DNA of 64,000 nucleotides from Kozakia baliensis (lineage in GTDB: Bacteria > Pseudomonadota > Alphaproteobacteria > Acetobacterales > Acetobacteraceae): the NCBI RefSeq assembly GCF_001787335.1, contig NZ_CP014675.1:124001-188000 (forward strand), written 5' to 3'. Under the pieces are notes generated by a model, which searched no databases, was not told where the DNA came from, and saw nothing but the letters and a program-made list of their open reading frames with translations. Both the position numbers and the translations under genes were made by a program. Positions 54,080 to 64,000 of the stretch are shown piece by piece (position 1 is the stretch's first letter; each line of letters begins with the position of its first letter).

Positions 54080-55297
54080 ATGATGTCGCCCACGGGAAAC
54101 AGAATCGTCACGTTCCAAAAACCTCTGGAGATGAAGGTCGATACTTTTAAGTTCCCCGAGCTCATCACTCCTCAAGGAAAGAAGGCGCCGCATGGCGTTA
54201 TCCTGAAGATTGTCACTACAAACATCTGTGGTAGCGACCTGCATATCTATCGTGGCTCTTTTGAAGTCCCGAGCGGCATGACTATGGGTCACGAAATGAC
54301 AGGTGAAGTTATAGAGGTTGGCGCAGACGTCGAAGTCATCAAAAAGGGCGACATCGTCTCGGTACCGTTCAATGTCGGGTGTGGACGCTGCTATAACTGC
54401 AAGCACATGCGAACAGACGTTTGTGAGCACACCAACCCTGACATGGACTGCGGCGCTTACGGCTTCAATCTGGGCGGCTGGATCGGTGGCCAGGGCGACT
54501 ATCTCTTTGTTCCCTATGCGGACTTCAATCTCCTTCGGTTCCCGGATAAGGACGCCGCGATGGAGAAGATCCAGGATCTTACCCTACTGTCGGACGTTCT
54601 GCCGACGGCATTCCACGGCTTTGCGGCTCCTGACTGGCCGGCGGCGCCCGCTTATGTCGTTGGCGAAAACGTCCTGATTTTTGGGGCTGGCCCGGTGGGT
54701 CGTGCGGGTGCAGCCTGTGCAAAGCTGCTGGGTGCCGGCGCAATCATCGTTGCAGATTTCATCCAGGAGCGTCTTGATCTTCTCAAGCCCCATGGAATTG
54801 AGACAATCAATCTGTCAGACGGCGTTCCCGTCGAGGACCATCTGGAGCGGATTACCGGTCACCGTCAGGTGGACCGCGTGATCGATTACGTCGGTCTTGA
54901 TTGCCGCGGGTTTGGTGAAGAATCTGACAAGATTGTCCAGAATGCCGTTACTAATGCCCTGCTGAAATATGTCCGCTGTGGTGGTACGACGAGCCAGATT
55001 GGCATTTACTGTCCTAATCCTGTTTCAAAAGACCCGAAGAACAAGACGGGTATTATGGAGATGGACTGGGCTGCGAGCTGGATCAAGTCACCACGCATGG
55101 CTGCCGGTCAGTCCCCGACGGCCAATTACAACCATGCCCTGATGCGCGCCATCATGAACGATCGCATGCCGTATCTGTCGTCCATGATCAACACGAAGTT
55201 CATCACCCTTGAAGAGGCTCCGGAAGCTTACAAAGAATTCGATGCCGGTTCTGCCTTCAAATACGTCATCGATCCGCATGGATACGTAAAGCGCTGA
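54080..55297 (+). CDS. fdhA: Glutathione-independent formaldehyde dehydrogenase
   Basis: A 405-residue zinc-dependent medium-chain dehydrogenase. The catalytic zinc ligands appear in TTNICGSDLHIYRG and MTMGHEMTGEVIEVG, the structural zinc in CGRCYNCKHMRTDVC. A family insert DCGAYGFNLGGWIGGQGDYL and the NAD motif FGAGPVGRAGAACAKLLGAG are present. It oxidises formaldehyde to formate with tightly bound NAD, without glutathione. Length matches the family. The region downstream carries FrmR-type operators and the frmA stump, so two formaldehyde pathways were originally side by side. Confidence 0.93.
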   Translation: MMSPTGNRIVTFQKPLEMKVDTFKFPELITPQGKKAPHGVILKIVTTNICGSDLHIYRGSFEVPSGMTMGHEMTGEVIEVGADVEVIKKGDIVSVPFNVGCGRCYNCKHMRTDVCEHTNPDMDCGAYGFNLGGWIGGQGDYLFVPYADFNLLRFPDKDAAMEKIQDLTLLSDVLPTAFHGFAAPDWPAAPAYVVGENVLIFGAGPVGRAGAACAKLLGAGAIIVADFIQERLDLLKPHGIETINLSDGVPVEDHLERITGHRQVDRVIDYVGLDCRGFGEESDKIVQNAVTNALLKYVRCGGTTSQIGIYCPNPVSKDPKNKTGIMEMDWAASWIKSPRMAAGQSPTANYNHALMRAIMNDRMPYLSSMINTKFITLEEAPEAYKEFDAGSAFKYVIDPHGYVKR

Positions 55298-55386
55298 GGT
55301 CTTCTGAAGAGCAGGAAATAGGAAGCGCCTGGTCAGATCAGGGTTGTCTCTCAAATTTTCTGATTCAGCTCTGAAAAATATTTGCT

Positions 55387-55425
55387 TACTGTAGGGGAGT
55401 ATCGTAAAGGTACTCCCCTACAGTA
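55387..55425. promoter_or_regulatory. Dyad of FrmR-type operators before frmA
   Basis: TACTGTAGGGGAGTA (55387-55401) and its exact complement TACTCCCCTACAGTA (55411-55425) are separated by 9 bases, 50 bases upstream of frmA. Each arm matches the single site before frmR (ACTCCCC.A.AGTAT). The structure can also fold as a hairpin after fdhA, so a role in termination cannot be excluded. Confidence 0.7.
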
Positions 55426-55475
55426 TTATTATGGCTATGGATTCCATCAGCCGTTCAGTTTTGAGGAAAATCAAA

Positions 55476-55540
55476 ATGAAATCTCGTGCAGCCGTCGCTT
55501 TTGAACCAGGCAAGCCACTTGAAATCGTTGAAATTGAGGT
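55476..55540 (+). pseudogene. frmA: frmA (class III alcohol dehydrogenase) 5' stump
   Basis: ATG 55476, with GAGGAAAA upstream, reads MKSRAAVAFEPGKPLEIVEI then EV before the IS5-type end. This is the universal start of S-(hydroxymethyl)glutathione dehydrogenase (about 370 residues). The remainder is not in the window. Confidence 0.85.
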
Positions 55541-56209
55541 GGAGGGTTCGAAAAACCCACTGGTTTTGGGTCGGCCTTTATGATTCCATTTTTCCTACGT
55601 TGATTGGGTATGGTGGAAGATGAAGCAGCCGGGTTTCTTTGATGTTGAAGAGCGGCTTGCTCGATTGAGCGGACTTGGTGATCAGCTCGAAGCGTTTTCC
55701 CGGACTGTGGATTTTGAAGTCTTCCGCCCTGACCTGGAGAAGGCTCTGACGTATTCTGACGGAAGCAAAGGCGGACGACCGCCATTTGATCCGGTGCTGA
55801 TGTTCAAAATTCTGGTGATCCAGACGCTCAACAATTTGTCTGATGAGCGGACGGAATATCTGATCAACGATCGCCTCTCCTTTATGCGTTTCCTTGGTCT
55901 GGGACTTTCAGATCGGGTGCCTGATGCCAAAACGGTCTGGCTGTTCCGCGAGCGTCTGACCCAGGCGGGTGCGATCGATGGGCTGTTCAACCGCTTTGAT
56001 GCGACCCTGCGCAACGCCGGGTATTTACCGATGTCCGGCCAGATTCTGGATGCCACACTGGTGGCTGCTCCAAAGCAGCGGAACACCAACGCAGAGAAAG
56101 CCGATCTTCGGGAAGGACGTATTCCTAAAGACTGGCAGGACAAACCCGGAAAGCTGTCGCACAAGGATCGTCATGCGCGCTGGACACTGAAGTTCACGAA
56201 AGCAAAACG
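55541..56209 (+). mobile_element. IS5-type insertion sequence, truncated by IS6 copy H
   Basis: The left end GGAGGGTTCGAAAAACCCAC matches the intact copy at 41084. The element stops at the IS6 boundary after 669 bp. It was inserted in frmA and was then partly deleted with the IS6 event. Confidence 0.9.
55620..56209 (+). pseudogene. IS5-type transposase, N-terminal half
   Basis: MKQPGFFDVEERLARLSGLG runs in frame to WTLKFTKAKR at the IS6 edge, about 196 residues with the first catalytic Asp (QILDATLVAAPKQRN). The rest of the catalytic core is missing. Confidence 0.9.
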
Positions 56210-57007
56210 GGTGCTGTCACATTAACTTTGGTTTGTTGAGCTCTTCTCGGTGTTGACGCATTCAGGCGGTAAGCGCGGTAGCGTTGTTCCACTGGACGAA
56301 AGCCCTGATCCGATGGATGTGCCGGGAGAGGGCATTGTCGATGGAGTGGGGCGGGACGAAGAGGTTGCGGACGGCGGAGAAAACGAAGACGAAGCGCTGG
56401 CATCCCCCAGGTGAGCGGAATTTCTGCATGACCCGTTCGCGTTTTCGCAGTGGCAGATGGCTGTTCTCCGCCCTGTTGTTCAGGCCCTTGTGGGATAGAT
56501 GCCGGGCCGTGAGCCTCAGTTTACGTCTGGCCGCCCCGTAAGAGCCCAGCTTGTCGGTGACCAAGCGCGCGGGCCGGATACCCTGCTTTTTCAGCAGCCG
56601 CGTCAGCAGTCGCCTTGCGGCTTTGGTGTTCCTTCGGGTCTGCAGGATTTCGTCGAGAACGTAACCGTCCTGATCGACGGCGCGCCACAGCCAGTGTGGC
56701 CGGCCATGGATCACGACCCGGACCTCGTCGAGATGCCAGATATCCCCGGGTCTGGCGGCCTTACGGCGCAGCGAGCGGGCAAAGGCCACTCCAAATTTTA
56801 GGCTCCACCGGCGGACCGTCTCATACGACACGACAATCCCGCGTTTGAGCAGCATCTCCTCAATCAGACGAAAGCTCAGGGGAAACCGGAAATACAGCCA
56901 TACCGCATGCGCGATCAGCTCACTCGGAAAACGATGTCGTTTGTAGCTCACAGATCCAGCACTCATCAGCCCAGCCTATCACAGGTCAGAGTTAATGTGA
57001 CAGCACC
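56210..57007 (-). mobile_element. IS6-type insertion sequence, copy H (798 bp)
   Basis: A complete element; left flank GCAAAACG (IS5-type transposase), right flank CCGGCACC (cytochrome b561 coding). No duplication. Sequence variants pair it with copy A. It joins the formaldehyde locus to the cytochrome b561/VIT/ars block. Confidence 0.93.
56262..56966 (-). CDS. IS6-family DDE transposase (copy H)
   Basis: A 234-residue transposase with the A-type variants LLKRG, TARHL and FVFVFSAV. The catalytic residues are intact. It differs from copy A at one or two positions (YETVRR against YETIRR). Confidence 0.93.
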   Translation of the reverse strand: MSAGSVSYKRHRFPSELIAHAVWLYFRFPLSFRLIEEMLLKRGIVVSYETVRRWSLKFGVAFARSLRRKAARPGDIWHLDEVRVVIHGRPHWLWRAVDQDGYVLDEILQTRRNTKAARRLLTRLLKKQGIRPARLVTDKLGSYGAARRKLRLTARHLSHKGLNNRAENSHLPLRKRERVMQKFRSPGGCQRFVFVFSAVRNLFVPPHSIDNALSRHIHRIRAFVQWNNATALTA

Positions 57008-57360
57008 CCGGCACCCCATCGCCAGAGATAGCCCAGCAAGATTTCCGCCAGAAGCAGCACATAGAGCGTGTACTCTGCTCCAAGGGCGAATACCCGGTCC
57101 ACAGGCACGAGAAGGTCCGACAGATGCCGGCCTTTCGTCAGACGCCAGACAATGCGGAACACCATAATTGCGGTCAGCAGGATGCCGGCTGTCAGATGCG
57201 CGACCACCATCAGATGATGGACGGGTTTTGTTGGCCAGTTCCAGGTTTCGCCAAGAGCAAACTGAAGCAGCACCAGAAAGGCCGTCATCCAGTGAAGGAT
57301 GATCGTCGGCCTGTCGTAACGCAGCAGGCTATCTGTGATGTCCGGCGTTGAATAAGGCAT
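57008..57360 (-). pseudogene. Cytochrome b561-family protein, second copy, C-terminus removed by IS6 copy H
   Basis: ATG 57360 gives MPYSTPDITDSLLRYDRPTI then ILHWMTAFLVLLQFALGETW, KPVHHLMVVAHLTAGILLTA and EILLGYLWRWGAG at the IS edge. About 118 residues with three helices remain out of roughly 180. It is the paralogue of the gene split between 14785-15305 and 25673-25747, and it too is divergent from a VIT gene. Confidence 0.88.
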
Positions 57361-57556
57361 ATACGTCTCGGCAAAAAAGAACCCTGAATCCACTTCCGTA
57401 TCATGCTTACCTGACAGGATTCTGAACAGAACAGATTTTCCTAAAACATAAATAATATTGAAAATAACTCGCAATATCAGAATGAAATATCTGTTGTCGC
57501 GGCAAATGATGCATCTTAACCTTTATTTGTATTCACCAGAAGCAGCAGGTCATCTT

Positions 57557-58252
57557 ATGTCGCGTCTCCATCCTTTGGCCGAACGTCATGCCGTCGAGAA
57601 ACTGGGATGGCTGCGTGCGGCTGTTCTCGGCGCCAATGACGGAACGCTGTCGACCGGCAGCCTCATCGTCGGCGTTGCCAGTTCTCATGCGACACGCGGC
57701 AGCATTCTCGTCGCGGGACTGTCCGCGCTTGTCGCGGGCGCCCTGTCCATGGCGGCGGGCGAGTATGTCTCGGTCAGTTCCCAGGCCGATTCCGAACACG
57801 CCGACATCGCCCGCGAGAAACAGGAACTGGTCACGGACTGGGAGGGCGAAGTCACCGAACTGGCCGGGATTTATCAGAAGAGAGGGCTGGATAAAGACCT
57901 CTCGCGCAAGGTCGCCGTTGCCCTCATGAAGCATGATGCGCTCGGTGCCCATGCAAGGGATGAACTGGGTCTGTCCGAAGCCACGGCGGCACGCCCCATA
58001 CAGGCGGCATTCGCCTCGGCAACCGCCTTTTCATCCGGAGCACTACTGCCTGTGCTGGCGGCGGTTCTGACGCCCGTGGCGTGGGTGTCCTGGGGCGTGT
58101 CCCTGACGTCCGTCGTGGTTCTCGCTGTTCTGGGGGTCGTTGGCGCGATTGCCGGCGGCGCAGCGCCTCTGCGCCCAGCACTGCGTGTGACGTTCTGGGG
58201 TATTGTGGCAATGATCGTCACGGGCGGGATCGGCCGCCTGTTCGGCGTGTGA
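57557..58252 (+). CDS. VIT/CCC1-family transporter, copy 2
   Basis: A 231-residue paralogue of the protein at 25942-26637, with identical N-terminal sequence MSRLHPLAERHAVEKLGWLR and scattered changes later. The five-helix VIT layout and the charged loop DSEHADIAREKQEL are kept. ATG 57557 was chosen by alignment with copy 1, although the frame is open further upstream. Likely exports Fe(II) or Mn(II). Confidence 0.9.
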   Translation: MSRLHPLAERHAVEKLGWLRAAVLGANDGTLSTGSLIVGVASSHATRGSILVAGLSALVAGALSMAAGEYVSVSSQADSEHADIAREKQELVTDWEGEVTELAGIYQKRGLDKDLSRKVAVALMKHDALGAHARDELGLSEATAARPIQAAFASATAFSSGALLPVLAAVLTPVAWVSWGVSLTSVVVLAVLGVVGAIAGGAAPLRPALRVTFWGIVAMIVTGGIGRLFGV

Positions 58253-58329
58253 AGCCGCGTTCCAAGCTCTGAACGAGGCATGTCCTGGGTAGTCTTGACT
58301 TCATCCCATATATCCGTGATCGTCGATTT

Positions 58330-58683
58330 ATGGATACAGAATCCGCACTCTCGGCCCTCAACGCGCTGTCCCAGTCCACGCGGCTGGAGATCTTCCGCCT
58401 GCTGGTGCGCCACGAACCGGACGGGCTGCCCGCCGGGGACGTCGCGCGGCACCTCGATGTCCCGCAGAACACCATATCGGCCCATCTCGCCACCCTGACG
58501 CGCGCTGGCCTGCTGACCTCGCAGCGCCATAGCCGGCTGATCGTCTATCGTGCGTGTCTTCCGCGCCTGCGCGACCTGATGCTTTTCCTCGTCAGGGACT
58601 GCTGTGCGGGCAGCCCCGAACTCTGCGCGCCCCTGATCGCGAACCTGTCTTCCTGCAGCCCGAGCCCGGCCTCCTGCCCATGA
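58330..58683 (+). CDS. arsR: Arsenite-responsive repressor ArsR
   Basis: A 117-residue winged-helix protein with recognition helix PAGDVARHLDVPQNTISAHL. The As(III) ligands are probably Cys91, Cys92 and Cys99 in DCCAGSPELC near the C-terminus. This matches the Acidithiobacillus-type ArsR rather than the E. coli type with ligands in the DNA-binding helix. Its stop overlaps the arsC start (ATGA), so regulator and resistance genes form one operon. Confidence 0.92.
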   Translation: MDTESALSALNALSQSTRLEIFRLLVRHEPDGLPAGDVARHLDVPQNTISAHLATLTRAGLLTSQRHSRLIVYRACLPRLRDLMLFLVRDCCAGSPELCAPLIANLSSCSPSPASCP

Positions 58684-59101
58684 CCGTCACCATCTACCAC
58701 AATCCGGCCTGCGGCACGTCGCGCAACGTGCTGGCACTGATCCGCAATAGCGGCGAGGAGCCCAGGATCATCGAATATCTGAAAACGCCACCCAGCCGCG
58801 CGGAACTGGTCGATCTGATCGCCCGTATGGGGGTTCCGGTGCGCGCGATCCTGCGGGAAAAGGGCACGCCCTTTCACGAACTCGGCCTCGACAACCCGGC
58901 CCTGAGCGATGATACGCTGATCGACGCCATGATCGCACACCCGATCCTGATCAACCGGCCCATCGCCGCAACGCCACTCGGTGTTGCGCTCTGCCGTCCG
59001 TCCGAAACGGTGCTGGATATTCTTCCCTCCCCACAGCGCGGCGCATTCGCCAGGGAGGACGGCGAGAAGATCGTGGATGAGGCCGGAAAGCGGATCGTCT
59101 G

Positions 59102-59102
<1 letters not shown>
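58680..59102 (+). CDS. arsC: Arsenate reductase ArsC (glutaredoxin-dependent type)
   Basis: A 140-residue enzyme reducing arsenate to arsenite. The catalytic Cys lies in [16 protein letters not shown] near residue 11, with supporting Arg residues in [14 protein letters not shown] and [19 protein letters not shown]. Length matches the R773/ArsC family. It is coupled to arsR upstream and overlaps arsB by one base. Confidence 0.93.
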
Positions 59103-60397
<1,295 letters not shown>

Positions 60398-60422
60398 TAC
60401 ACGACAGGACCGATATATATAT

Positions 60423-60791
60423 ATGACCGAACCTGAGCTGCCAGCCTTGCATCCGGAGTATCTCGAACGGGTCGATCTCGCGCGGCTGGAACCGCAACCG
60501 CGTGTGGATCATCCGCCGCGCATCCTTCTGCTCTATGGCTCTTTGCGTCCCCGCTCGTTCAGTCGCCTGCTGGTGCTGGAGGCAGAGCGCATTCTGAAAG
60601 TCCTCGGCGCCGAGACACGGGTGTTCGACCCGACCGACCTGCCGGTAGCGGATTCCGTGCCCGCGACCCATCCGAAAGTGCAGGAACTGCGGGAACTCTC
60701 GATCTGGTCGGAAGGCCAGGTCTGGTGTAGCCCCGAACGGCACGGCAACATCACTGCCGTGTTCAAGAACCAGATCGACTGGCTGCCATAG
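60423..60791 (+). pseudogene. arsH: ArsH, N-terminal half, cut by an IS1111/IS110-type element
   Basis: [20 protein letters not shown] runs to [20 protein letters not shown] (FMN phosphate loop) and [20 protein letters not shown], ending NQIDWLP before a stop at the element border. Full ArsH (NADPH:FMN oxidoreductase of organoarsenicals) is about 230 residues, so the second half is missing. It starts 25 bases after arsB. Confidence 0.9.
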
Positions 60792-60818
60792 CACATCGGG
60801 AAGCTCTTTTGCAGAGTT

Positions 60819-60848
60819 CACCTATCTGGCCTTAAGGCCAGATAGGTG
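60819..60848. repeat. 30-bp perfect palindrome at the IS1111-type element end
   Basis: CACCTATCTGGCCTT is followed directly by its exact complement. It lies between the arsH break and the transposase start. It may be part of the element end or its preferred target, since IS110/IS1111 elements often sit at palindromic sites. Confidence 0.85.
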
Positions 60849-60913
60849 GCCACGGACCGGGCGATATGTCTCCACAATGATGGTGTCCAGCCACACAGGG
60901 GAGATAACCGGCC

Positions 60914-61474
60914 GTGACCAGACCCAACCCTACACCGACAACAGCTGTTCTCGTCGCTATCGATGTTGCCAAATCACGCAATGAAGTCTTGATTGAGGTG
61001 CCCGGTAATCGACGGCGTCGACGCCTGACTGTGGCCAACACGCGCACAGAACATGACCGTTTCATTGCAGAACTGCAGGCCCTGGCACCGCGGCCGGTCA
61101 TTGTTGGCTTCGAACCGACCGGACATTATCATCGTCCGCTGGCCTGGCGCCTCGTGCAGGCCGGGTTTGATGCACGCCTGATTTCTTCGGTCGCTCTGGC
61201 CCGCACGCGAGAGGCGCTGCACAACGGCTGGGACAAGAATGACCCCAAGGATGCACAGGTCATCCTGCACATGCTCCAGATTGGCGCAGCCAAACCATAT
61301 CATGATCCTCTTGCCAACGAGATCAACAACATTCAGGAATTGTCCGTTACCCATGAAGTGATTTCCCGTGCCAAAACCGAGGTCCAGCACCGGATCCTTA
61401 CCCACTATCTGCCTCTCTATTTTCCGGAAATTGAGCGCTTCAAGGGCAACACGCGCAGCGACTGGTTCTTTGCC
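60914..61474 (+). pseudogene. IS110/IS1111-family transposase, N-terminal part, cut by IS21
   Basis: It starts MTRPNPTPTTAVLVAIDVAK, with acidic residues in AIDVAKSRNEVL, VGFEPTGHYHRPLAW and KNDPKDAQVILHML (RuvC-like DEDD domain). It runs to the IS21 edge after GNTRSDWFFA, about 187 residues. The C-terminal domain with the serine nucleophile is lost. It is unrelated in detail to the IS110 protein at 27265-28602. Confidence 0.88.
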
Positions 61475-61560
61475 TGTTGATTTTCACTGAGAACTGACCC
61501 GGGTTTTTCATCAGGAATTGACCCAGCCAGATGCTATTTCAGGCATAGTCGGGCGGGCGG

Positions 61561-62340
61561 TCAAGAAGAGGATCTGTCCTTTCTGTTTTTTGACGCGGCG
61601 GTGCTGGCGCGGAACCTGTAGCTGTCATTTCCTGTCTCGAGGATATGACAGTGATGGGTCAGCCGATCGAGGAGCGCCGTTGTCATCTTCGGGTCACCAA
61701 AGACGTCTCCCCATTCACTGAAGCTCAGATTGGTTGTGATGATGACACTGGTGCGCTCGTAGAGGCGGCTGAGCAGATGGAACAGCAGGGCGCCCCCAGA
61801 TGCACTGAAGGGGAGATAACCGAGTTCATCAAGGATCACGAGATCCAGGCGGAGCAGCCTGTCGGCAATCTGCCCGGCCCGGTTGGCGGTCTTTTCCTGT
61901 TCGAGCGCATTGACCAGGTCGACCGTTGACCAGAAGCGCGCCTTCTTGCGGTGATGGGTGATCGCCTGGATGGCCAGCGCGGTCGCCAGGTGGGTTTTTC
62001 CGGTTCCCGGACCACCGATCAGCACGACATTTTCAGCACGCTCGATGAAGTCCCCGCTATGGAGCTGGCGGACCATGGGCTCGTTGACCTGCGTATTGGC
62101 AAAGGAGAACCCGGACAGGTCCTTGTAGGCAGGGAACCGGGCGGTCTTTGTCTGGTAGGCGATGGAGCGCACTTCGCGTTCGGCCAGTTCCGCCTTCAGG
62201 AGTTGTGAGAGGATGGGGATGGCCGCCTCGAAGGCAGGTGCGCCCTGCTCGATGAGGTCAGCCGTGGCCTGGGACATGCCATACATCCGCAATCCACGGA
62301 GCATGACGACAAGTGAAGCAGCGGCAGGATCATGACGCAT
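61561..62340 (-). CDS. istB: IS21 helper ATPase IstB (copy 2)
   Basis: A 259-residue protein identical to the product at 36741-37520, with Walker [15 protein letters not shown] and Walker [14 protein letters not shown]. Intact. Confidence 0.93.
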   Translation of the reverse strand: MRHDPAAASLVVMLRGLRMYGMSQATADLIEQGAPAFEAAIPILSQLLKAELAEREVRSIAYQTKTARFPAYKDLSGFSFANTQVNEPMVRQLHSGDFIERAENVVLIGGPGTGKTHLATALAIQAITHHRKKARFWSTVDLVNALEQEKTANRAGQIADRLLRLDLVILDELGYLPFSASGGALLFHLLSRLYERTSVIITTNLSFSEWGDVFGDPKMTTALLDRLTHHCHILETGNDSYRFRASTAASKNRKDRSSS

Positions 62341-63853
62341 GGCGGCTGTCCCTTCGCAGGATGTCATACCGCCCTGTATCGGCGCACGGTTCATGTTCGA
62401 GCACCAGGGCCTGTGGGGCATCGAGCCGGGGAACCACGGTTCTCTTGGCATCGATCAGGCGATGAAGCGTATTGAGAACATGGGTCTTGGTCGCCACGCC
62501 ATCTTCAAGAGCCAGTTCAACCGCGCAGAGGACGGCCTGCTCATCATGCTGCAGCACCAGGGCCAGGATTTCAGCCATTTCCCGGTCGCCTCCAGGCCGC
62601 CTGAGCAGTTGATCCTGCAGGGTCCGGAAGGCAGCTGGCAATTCGGTAAACGGCGCGCCATTGCGCAGGGCGCCCGGTTTGCGCTGGATGACCGCCAGAT
62701 AATGCCGCCAGTCATACACCGTGCGGCCTGGCACACCATGCGAACGCGTGATGATCCGGTCATGCACGCACAGAACCCGCCCTTCGGCGATAATGCGCAG
62801 CTTGTCAGGATAAACCCGCAGGCTGACCGGACGATTGGCAAAGGAGGCCGGCACGCTGTAGCGATTGCCTTCGAACTGGATCAGGCAGGTTGGTGAGACG
62901 CGTTTGGTCTGTTCGACAAACCCGTCAAAGGGACGCCCCGGCACCATGAGGTGAGGACGCTCGCTGGCATGGACCTCGGCGATGCTCCGGGCCAGTTCGA
63001 TATGCTGCAGCCGTTCCCAGCAGTCCAGGCAGCGGGCTTCCAGCCAGGCATTCAGTGCCCCCAGATCAGGAAAGGCAGGCAGATCCTGCCAGATATGGCG
63101 TCGGGCATCCTGCACGGTCTTCTCGATCTGCCCTTTCTCCCATCCCGCTGCCGGATTGCAGAAGGTTGTCTCGAACAGATAATGGCTGGCCAGGGCCATG
63201 AAGCGCAGGTTGACCTGACGTGCCTTGCCAGAGCCAATCCGGTCCACGGCCGTCTTCATGTTATCAAAAATACCCCGCCGCGGCACGCCACCGAGCACGC
63301 GGAAGGCCTCGGTAAGCGCATCAAAAAGCATCTCGTGGGTCTGTAGGGGATAGGCCCTGAGTATGAAGGCCCGGCTGAAGGACAGTTTGGTGTGGGCAAC
63401 CTGCAGCTTGACGCGATGCCCGGCAATCACCGTCCAGTCCTCGCCCCAGTCAAACTGGAAGGCTTCCCCGGGCTGGAAGCACAGGGGCACGAAAACACCC
63501 CGGCCCGTTGTCTGGCGTGCCTGGTGCTGTTCGTGTTTCCACTGCCGGATGAAAGCAGCCACCCGTCCATAGGATCCATCATAACCCAGCGTCACAAGGT
63601 CTTCATACAACCGTCGCGCCGTGCGCCGGTTCTTGCGGGATCGGGCGGCTTCCAGAACCAGCCATCCTCTCAATTTGTCAGCAAACGGGTCCAGTCGGCT
63701 GGGACGTTCGGGGACCTGGAACCGCGGTTCAATGCTCTCTGCCCGGAGATATTTCCGGATCGTATTGCGTGACAGTCCTGTCCGGCGTTCGATCTCGCGG
63801 ATCGGAAGATGATCCCGGCGATGCCACCGGCGGATCACACTCAGAAGCTCCAT
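62330..63853 (-). CDS. istA: IS21 transposase IstA (copy 2)
   Basis: A 507-residue protein identical to the product at 35228-36751, with the same overlap with istB. The identity of both genes in the two copies points to recent duplication. Confidence 0.93.
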   Translation of the reverse strand: MELLSVIRRWHRRDHLPIREIERRTGLSRNTIRKYLRAESIEPRFQVPERPSRLDPFADKLRGWLVLEAARSRKNRRTARRLYEDLVTLGYDGSYGRVAAFIRQWKHEQHQARQTTGRGVFVPLCFQPGEAFQFDWGEDWTVIAGHRVKLQVAHTKLSFSRAFILRAYPLQTHEMLFDALTEAFRVLGGVPRRGIFDNMKTAVDRIGSGKARQVNLRFMALASHYLFETTFCNPAAGWEKGQIEKTVQDARRHIWQDLPAFPDLGALNAWLEARCLDCWERLQHIELARSIAEVHASERPHLMVPGRPFDGFVEQTKRVSPTCLIQFEGNRYSVPASFANRPVSLRVYPDKLRIIAEGRVLCVHDRIITRSHGVPGRTVYDWRHYLAVIQRKPGALRNGAPFTELPAAFRTLQDQLLRRPGGDREMAEILALVLQHDEQAVLCAVELALEDGVATKTHVLNTLHRLIDAKRTVVPRLDAPQALVLEHEPCADTGRYDILRRDSRHAS

Positions 63854-64000
63854 GTCAATCACTCCAAAAACCCCCAGCAGATGATGCCGGGGAGTGTGAA
63901 GGCATGGGTCAAATCTCGATGAAAATTTCCGCCCTACCCGGGTCAGTTCTCAGTGAAAATCAACAACCGATAGCCCTCCAAGCGCGGACGCAGACCCTCG

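Larger units (their letters stand above)
61475..63965 (-). mobile_element. IS21-family insertion sequence, copy 2 (2491 bp)
   Basis: The same length and ends as copy 1 but inverted. Flanks TCTTTGCC (left) and ACCGATAG (right) do not match each other or those of copy 1. The pair could act as inverted homology arms around the 24 kb between them. Confidence 0.93.

Overview
The window looks like accessory, probably plasmid-borne or plasmid-derived DNA of an acetic acid bacterium (Acetobacteraceae, for example Acetobacter, Komagataeibacter or Gluconobacter). This is inferred from the IS repertoire, the moderately GC-rich codon use, and the combination of a RecD2 helicase, a ParA/RHH partition pair and antirestriction genes. 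No rRNA, tRNA or CRISPR array was recognised. About half of the sequence is insertion sequence, and many resident genes are cut exactly at IS ends.

Layout. 0-2 kb: a decayed dnaE2 tail and transposase scraps around an IS6-type element. 2-4 kb: an alpha/beta hydrolase and a TIM-barrel isomerase-like gene in one operon. 4-13 kb: two homologous FdhF/YdeP-type molybdopterin oxidoreductases. The second sits in an operon with a nitrate-reductase-associated protein, mobA and fdhD, which supply and sulfurate the Mo cofactor. 13-26 kb: a metal-stress island with a cytochrome b561 piece, an RcnB-like protein, a ChrA chromate transporter and a five-gene operon for a heavy-metal RND pump (outer-membrane factor, adaptor, CzcA-like pump, response regulator, histidine kinase). 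The 14785-24874 block is flanked by inverted IS6 copies and has been inverted, because the two halves of the cytochrome b561 gene with matching 8-bp target duplications lie at its two ends. 26-30 kb: a VIT-family transporter, then a decayed IS5-type element interrupted by an IS110 element with a large non-coding palindrome.

30-41 kb is the replicon backbone: recD2, a type Ib-like partition operon (parA plus a ribbon-helix-helix gene) and upstream tandem repeats of about 0.7 kb rich in TAGCTAGC-like motifs. Next come an IS3 remnant, a full IS21 element, a group II intron inside ardC, two small genes and a truncated klcA.

41-61 kb is a stress-detoxification patchwork. It holds nitric oxide genes (NsrR-like regulator, Hmp, 5' part of norB), an HxlR regulator with old yellow enzyme and an aldehyde dehydrogenase, and an IS256 element with intact target duplication. 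It also holds formaldehyde genes (FrmR-type regulator, glutathione-independent formaldehyde dehydrogenase, stump of frmA) with matching FrmR-type operators, a second cytochrome b561/VIT module, and arsRCB with a truncated arsH. A second, inverted IS21 copy closes the window. Eight full or partial IS6-type elements, most without matching target duplications, appear to have driven most of the truncation and shuffling.
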